Shown here: piece after piece, positions 61,001 through 64,000 of the stretch | Numbering within the stretch: the first letter of the stretch is position 1 | How the letters are laid out: each line of letters opens with the position of its first letter | Assembly (NCBI GenBank): GCA_012295275.1 | Contig: CM022671.1 | Coordinates: 2,939,386-3,003,385 of the forward strand | Direction: 5' to 3' | Origin: Chrysomallon squamiferum | Taxonomy: Eukaryota > Mollusca > Gastropoda > Neomphalida > Peltospiridae | Length of the DNA: 64,000 bases | The notes under the pieces: generated by a model | Seen by the model: only the letters and a program-made list of their open reading frames with translations | Told to the model about the DNA's origin: nothing | The model's database searches: none | Translations under genes and position numbers: made by a program

Positions 61001-61579
61001 AAGACAATGATGTCAGTTATTATGAAATCAAAATGAAACGTGTTTCTGAGACAGCATGGTCGAAAATTCCACTCACTACAGATGACAACTCTACTTGTAA
61101 AACAATAACTGACCTTACCAAGGACACTGCATATGAGTTCAAAGTTCGAGCACTCTATGAGGAAGAGGAAGGTCCCTTTAGTGAGAAGAGTGATCCTGTT
61201 GTAACAAAACCAATGGCTATGAAATCAGCTGACCCAAGACAAACAGGAAAACCAGTGGTTCAAGATATTGGCTGTGATTTTGTATCTATCAGCTGGGAAA
61301 AACCACAAGACAATGATGTCAGTTATTATGAAATCAAAATGAAACGTGTTTCTGAGACAGCATGGTCGAAAATTCCACTCACTACAGATGACAACTCTAC
61401 TTGTAAAACAATAACTGACCTTACCAAGGACACTGCATATGAGTTCAAAGTTCGAGCAAGCTTTGAAGAAGAGGCAGGTCCCTTTAGTGAGAAGAGTGAT
61501 CCTATTGTAACAAAGCCATCAGGAACAACAGAATCAGAAGATAAATTTGGAAAGCCAACAGCAAAGGAACCTGGAGAAG
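58058..61579 (+). CDS. FN3-array GTPase gene B, FN3-repeat exon
   Basis: Paralogue of the exon at 1-1820. The first ATG (58096; in-frame TGA upstream at 58072) gives MNVAKSVVSAGYNSLFSQ and enters the array in the last strand of an FN3 unit, so the 5' end looks truncated at a duplication breakpoint. About eleven full 102-residue FN3 units follow; some are 101 residues (EEE for EEEE). Two one-base homopolymer changes, +A at 60151-60155 and -A at 60384-60387, put ~235 bases out of frame and then restore it. The donor GAAG|GTAAAT is at 61580; reading through ends at TAG 61675-61677. No signal peptide is seen. The first 38 bases are untranslated in this model. Confidence 0.8.
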
Positions 61580-62527
61580 GTAAATATAGTGACAATAGTG
61601 TTCCCATTACAATCGTAGATGACGGACACGGTTTTGATTTTGACATGACCACAGACAACAAGGCACCTATCAGATAGAGTGTGTCCATAGAGGAAAAACA
61701 ATGTAATTTAAGCCAGTTATTAAATAAGTCTTTGAATGATAGCATGATATGATTGTAGAAAATGAGCTGATCTGAGGAATGTTTGAAGATCATTTCTATC
61801 AGTAATCCCATTAAGATACCTACAGATGAAGACTTTTGTCAAATTTGTCAAATAAATACATCATATGCATGGTACAGATAAAGTTGATTTATTATTATTA
61901 TTTTAATCTGTATCACATTTTCTATATCATCTTGAATGATATATGATACTGGCTCCCTACGGATCAAGCTCTGTCATTTCTGATCATACAACTACATGTT
62001 TAATAGGTAGGTCTACAACAGGCTATACTACATGTGACAAACAAACAAATCTGCTGTAATTATTTTGTCATATATATATATATATAATTGCTGAAAATCA
62101 TCTTCTTTATATGCATTTTAGTGCTTAAACGTATATACATAGATACAAACACCCGACACACACTCACACAGACACAGACATAAACACAACCTTGTTGCTA
62201 TTTGAAGTTATTTTTTATTAATTGTATTACTGTTGTATTACTGTTGTATTTAGTTAAATAAATTTTAAAATAACACAATACTTCAAATTCTTTTTTTAAT
62301 TATTTTTTTTTTTTTACATGTCTGTTTTATATATTTGGCAGTACAATGGATTTCCATATACCACATACATTTATTTGTACTTGTTTATTAATAATTTTAA
62401 TTCTATAATGGTCTTAAATACTTTTCTGTCAAGATACATTTTTGTATTTTTAATGAAGAGAGATTGACAAATGTACACTCATACACACAGTTTATTCTTC
62501 TGACATTTAATTGTATAATCTGTACAG
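61580..62527 (+). other. Gene B intron 1 with possible alternative 3' end
   Basis: Homologue of 1821-2736. The retained-intron frame stops at 61677, 55 codons earlier relative to gene A, and AATAAA follows at 61851-61856. Confidence 0.55.
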
Positions 62528-62950
62528 GAAAAATATCAACCAAGCCTGGTAAACCCGAGGATACCGATATTGGAAGTGATTTCATCTGTCTTTCTTGGGA
62601 AAAGCCAGAAAGTAAAAATGTGCTTTACTATGAAGTTAAGTATAAATCTCTTAATGAATCTCTTTGGAAGAAAAATTCTATATTAACAAAGGATAACCAG
62701 CCTATTGTACGTATCGAGGGATTATTACAACAAACTAAATATGTGTTTAAAGTGAAGGCACAGTTTGAAAACAGTGAAGGAGAATTCAGTGAAGAGAGTT
62801 TCCCTATTGAGACAAAAGCTTCTCCATCAATGCAAGTTTTACCTTCATGTAAAAAACTTCAAGATGGAGAACCTTCATTCTACAAACTTCCACTGACTGA
62901 AATTAAAGACGCTATAAATGATAAGTACCGAACACGAAAATGCGAATTTG
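62528..62950 (+). CDS. Gene B exon 2: divergent terminal FN3 domain
   Basis: 423 nt, phase 1 in and out, same borders as 2737-3159. It has the canonical SWEKPE where gene A has FWEKPE, with YVFKVKAQFENSEGEFSEES, and ends RTRKCEFG. Differences from gene A include acidic EDTDIG for DQSSIG. Confidence 0.85.
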
Positions 62951-63024
62951 GTAAGAAAAATAAAATTACTTTAGTCCATTTATCTGACATAATTATTACC
63001 TTTTGAAAAAAAGGTATCACACAT

Positions 63025-63150
<126 letters not shown>

Positions 63151-63227
63151 GTTAGAGCAAGGAATATTATTATTAAGTATAATTGTAAATCATCCTTTAG
63201 CTTTGTACATGTGTTTCAATATCTTAG

Positions 63228-63403
63228 GCTCATCGGAACTACTTCGAGAGAAGACCATCATGATGATCGGAGCAACAGGATCAGGAAAAAGTACTCTGAT
63301 TGATGGGATGGTCAACTATCTTCTTGGTGTGAAGTGGAAGGACAACTTCAGATTCAAAATCATCGACTTAATGCCCGAGGAAGAAGCAAAACAAGGAAGA
63401 GAA
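63228..63403 (+). CDS. Gene B exon 3: P-loop of GTPase
   Basis: 176 nt, the same phases as 3330-3505, with Walker A GATGSGKST intact and few changes (LGVKWKDNF, LMPEEEAK). The same weak donor GAA|GTGTGT. Confidence 0.86.
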
Positions 63404-63812
63404 GTGTGTAATAATATATGTAATTGTTGTATGCAACAGCAAAAATAAGAAAAGTTTATTTTCTTTATATTTTTATAACTGCAGTCCACAGAAAATAGTA
63501 GATATATCTACATAATCCCAAATATTTAAAACAAAATATAATAATTAAAAAATTATAAATTCTGTATTATGAAAATGAAATTATTTTTATCCCACATTTA
63601 AAATTAAAAAAAGAATTAGATTTGTACAAGTATCAAATGCTTTGATTTTCACTGGTGTATATGCAGGAAATAGAGACATTTCACTTACGCACTTCAGAAT
63701 GTTAATCAAGTAAAGTATCTCATTGTTTAAATATACTTTACTGATGTTTGCTTAATTCCAATTTGTAAATTAATCTTAATTTCTTCTTTTTTTATTTCTT
63801 TTATTTTTATAG

Positions 63813-64000
63813 TCAGAATCACAAACTGACTGGATTACCAGCTACAGGTTTCATCCAGTAATAGAGAATGTTGGTTATGTTTTGAACATTATTGACACAC
63901 CAGGTTTTGGGGATACGAGAGGATTTGAACGTGATAATGAGTTAGTGAAACAGATCCAAGCTTTCTTTTCAACTCCAGGCATCAAAGGGATTGAAACAAT
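63813..64000 (+). CDS. Gene B exon 4, start of GTPase core (cut by window end)
   Basis: Opens SESQTDWITSYRFHPV and runs through DTPGFGDTRGFERDNE, open at the window edge. Compared with gene A there are only conservative changes (IENVGY, VKQIQ). Switch II and later parts lie outside the window. Confidence 0.87.

Overview
The window is animal nuclear DNA: AT-rich, intron-split genes with GT-AG junctions, many microsatellites and decayed DNA transposons. A full FANCD2-type gene structure, a metazoan FN3/P-loop GTPase family, and FLYWCH/MULE and Tigger relics point to an invertebrate. A mollusc, perhaps a cephalopod, is my guess from the general texture and is not proven.

Layout. (1) 1-5217, + strand: the 3' part of a gene with at least six nearly identical 102-residue fibronectin type III units in one exon, then a divergent FN3 exon, a P-loop exon and a large terminal exon that completes a GTPase with a cysteine cluster and coiled-coil-like tail. 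(2) 5.2-11.3 kb: no gene, but an inverted relic of the later repeat array, microsatellites, a degenerate ~60 bp tandem repeat and a ~700 bp direct duplication. (3) 11.3-26.3 kb, - strand: FANCD2, 26 well-supported exons plus one tentative last exon. The frame is broken by a 10-base insertion, an in-frame TGA and a 4-base duplication. One C-terminal block (~76 residues) is absent. The central ~530 residues are also absent, where the assembly has a 200-N gap. (4) 26.3-58 kb: a segmental-duplication array of ~7.5-10 kb units. It starts about 35 bp upstream of the FANCD2 start codon and carries copies of its putative promoter region, a MULE-transposase fossil ORF, a TATA-box/micro-exon module, palindromic repeats, and truncated Tigger and FLYWCH-MULE elements. 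(5) 58.1-64.0 kb, + strand: a second FN3-array GTPase gene, a tandem paralogue of the first with about eleven full FN3 units, cut by the window end.

How it fits together. The two FN3-GTPase paralogues share exon lengths and intron phases (exon 2 of 423 nt, exon 3 of 176 nt) and much intron sequence, so they are recent duplicates. They bracket a FANCD2 locus that is decayed or badly assembled and an unstable array. The FN3 units are almost identical within and between the genes, which implies ongoing expansion or gene conversion. The FN3-array GTPase pair is the best candidate for an undescribed system: a repeat-number-variable FN3 scaffold joined to an AIG1/septin-like GTPase, possibly with a GTPase-less isoform made by intron retention.
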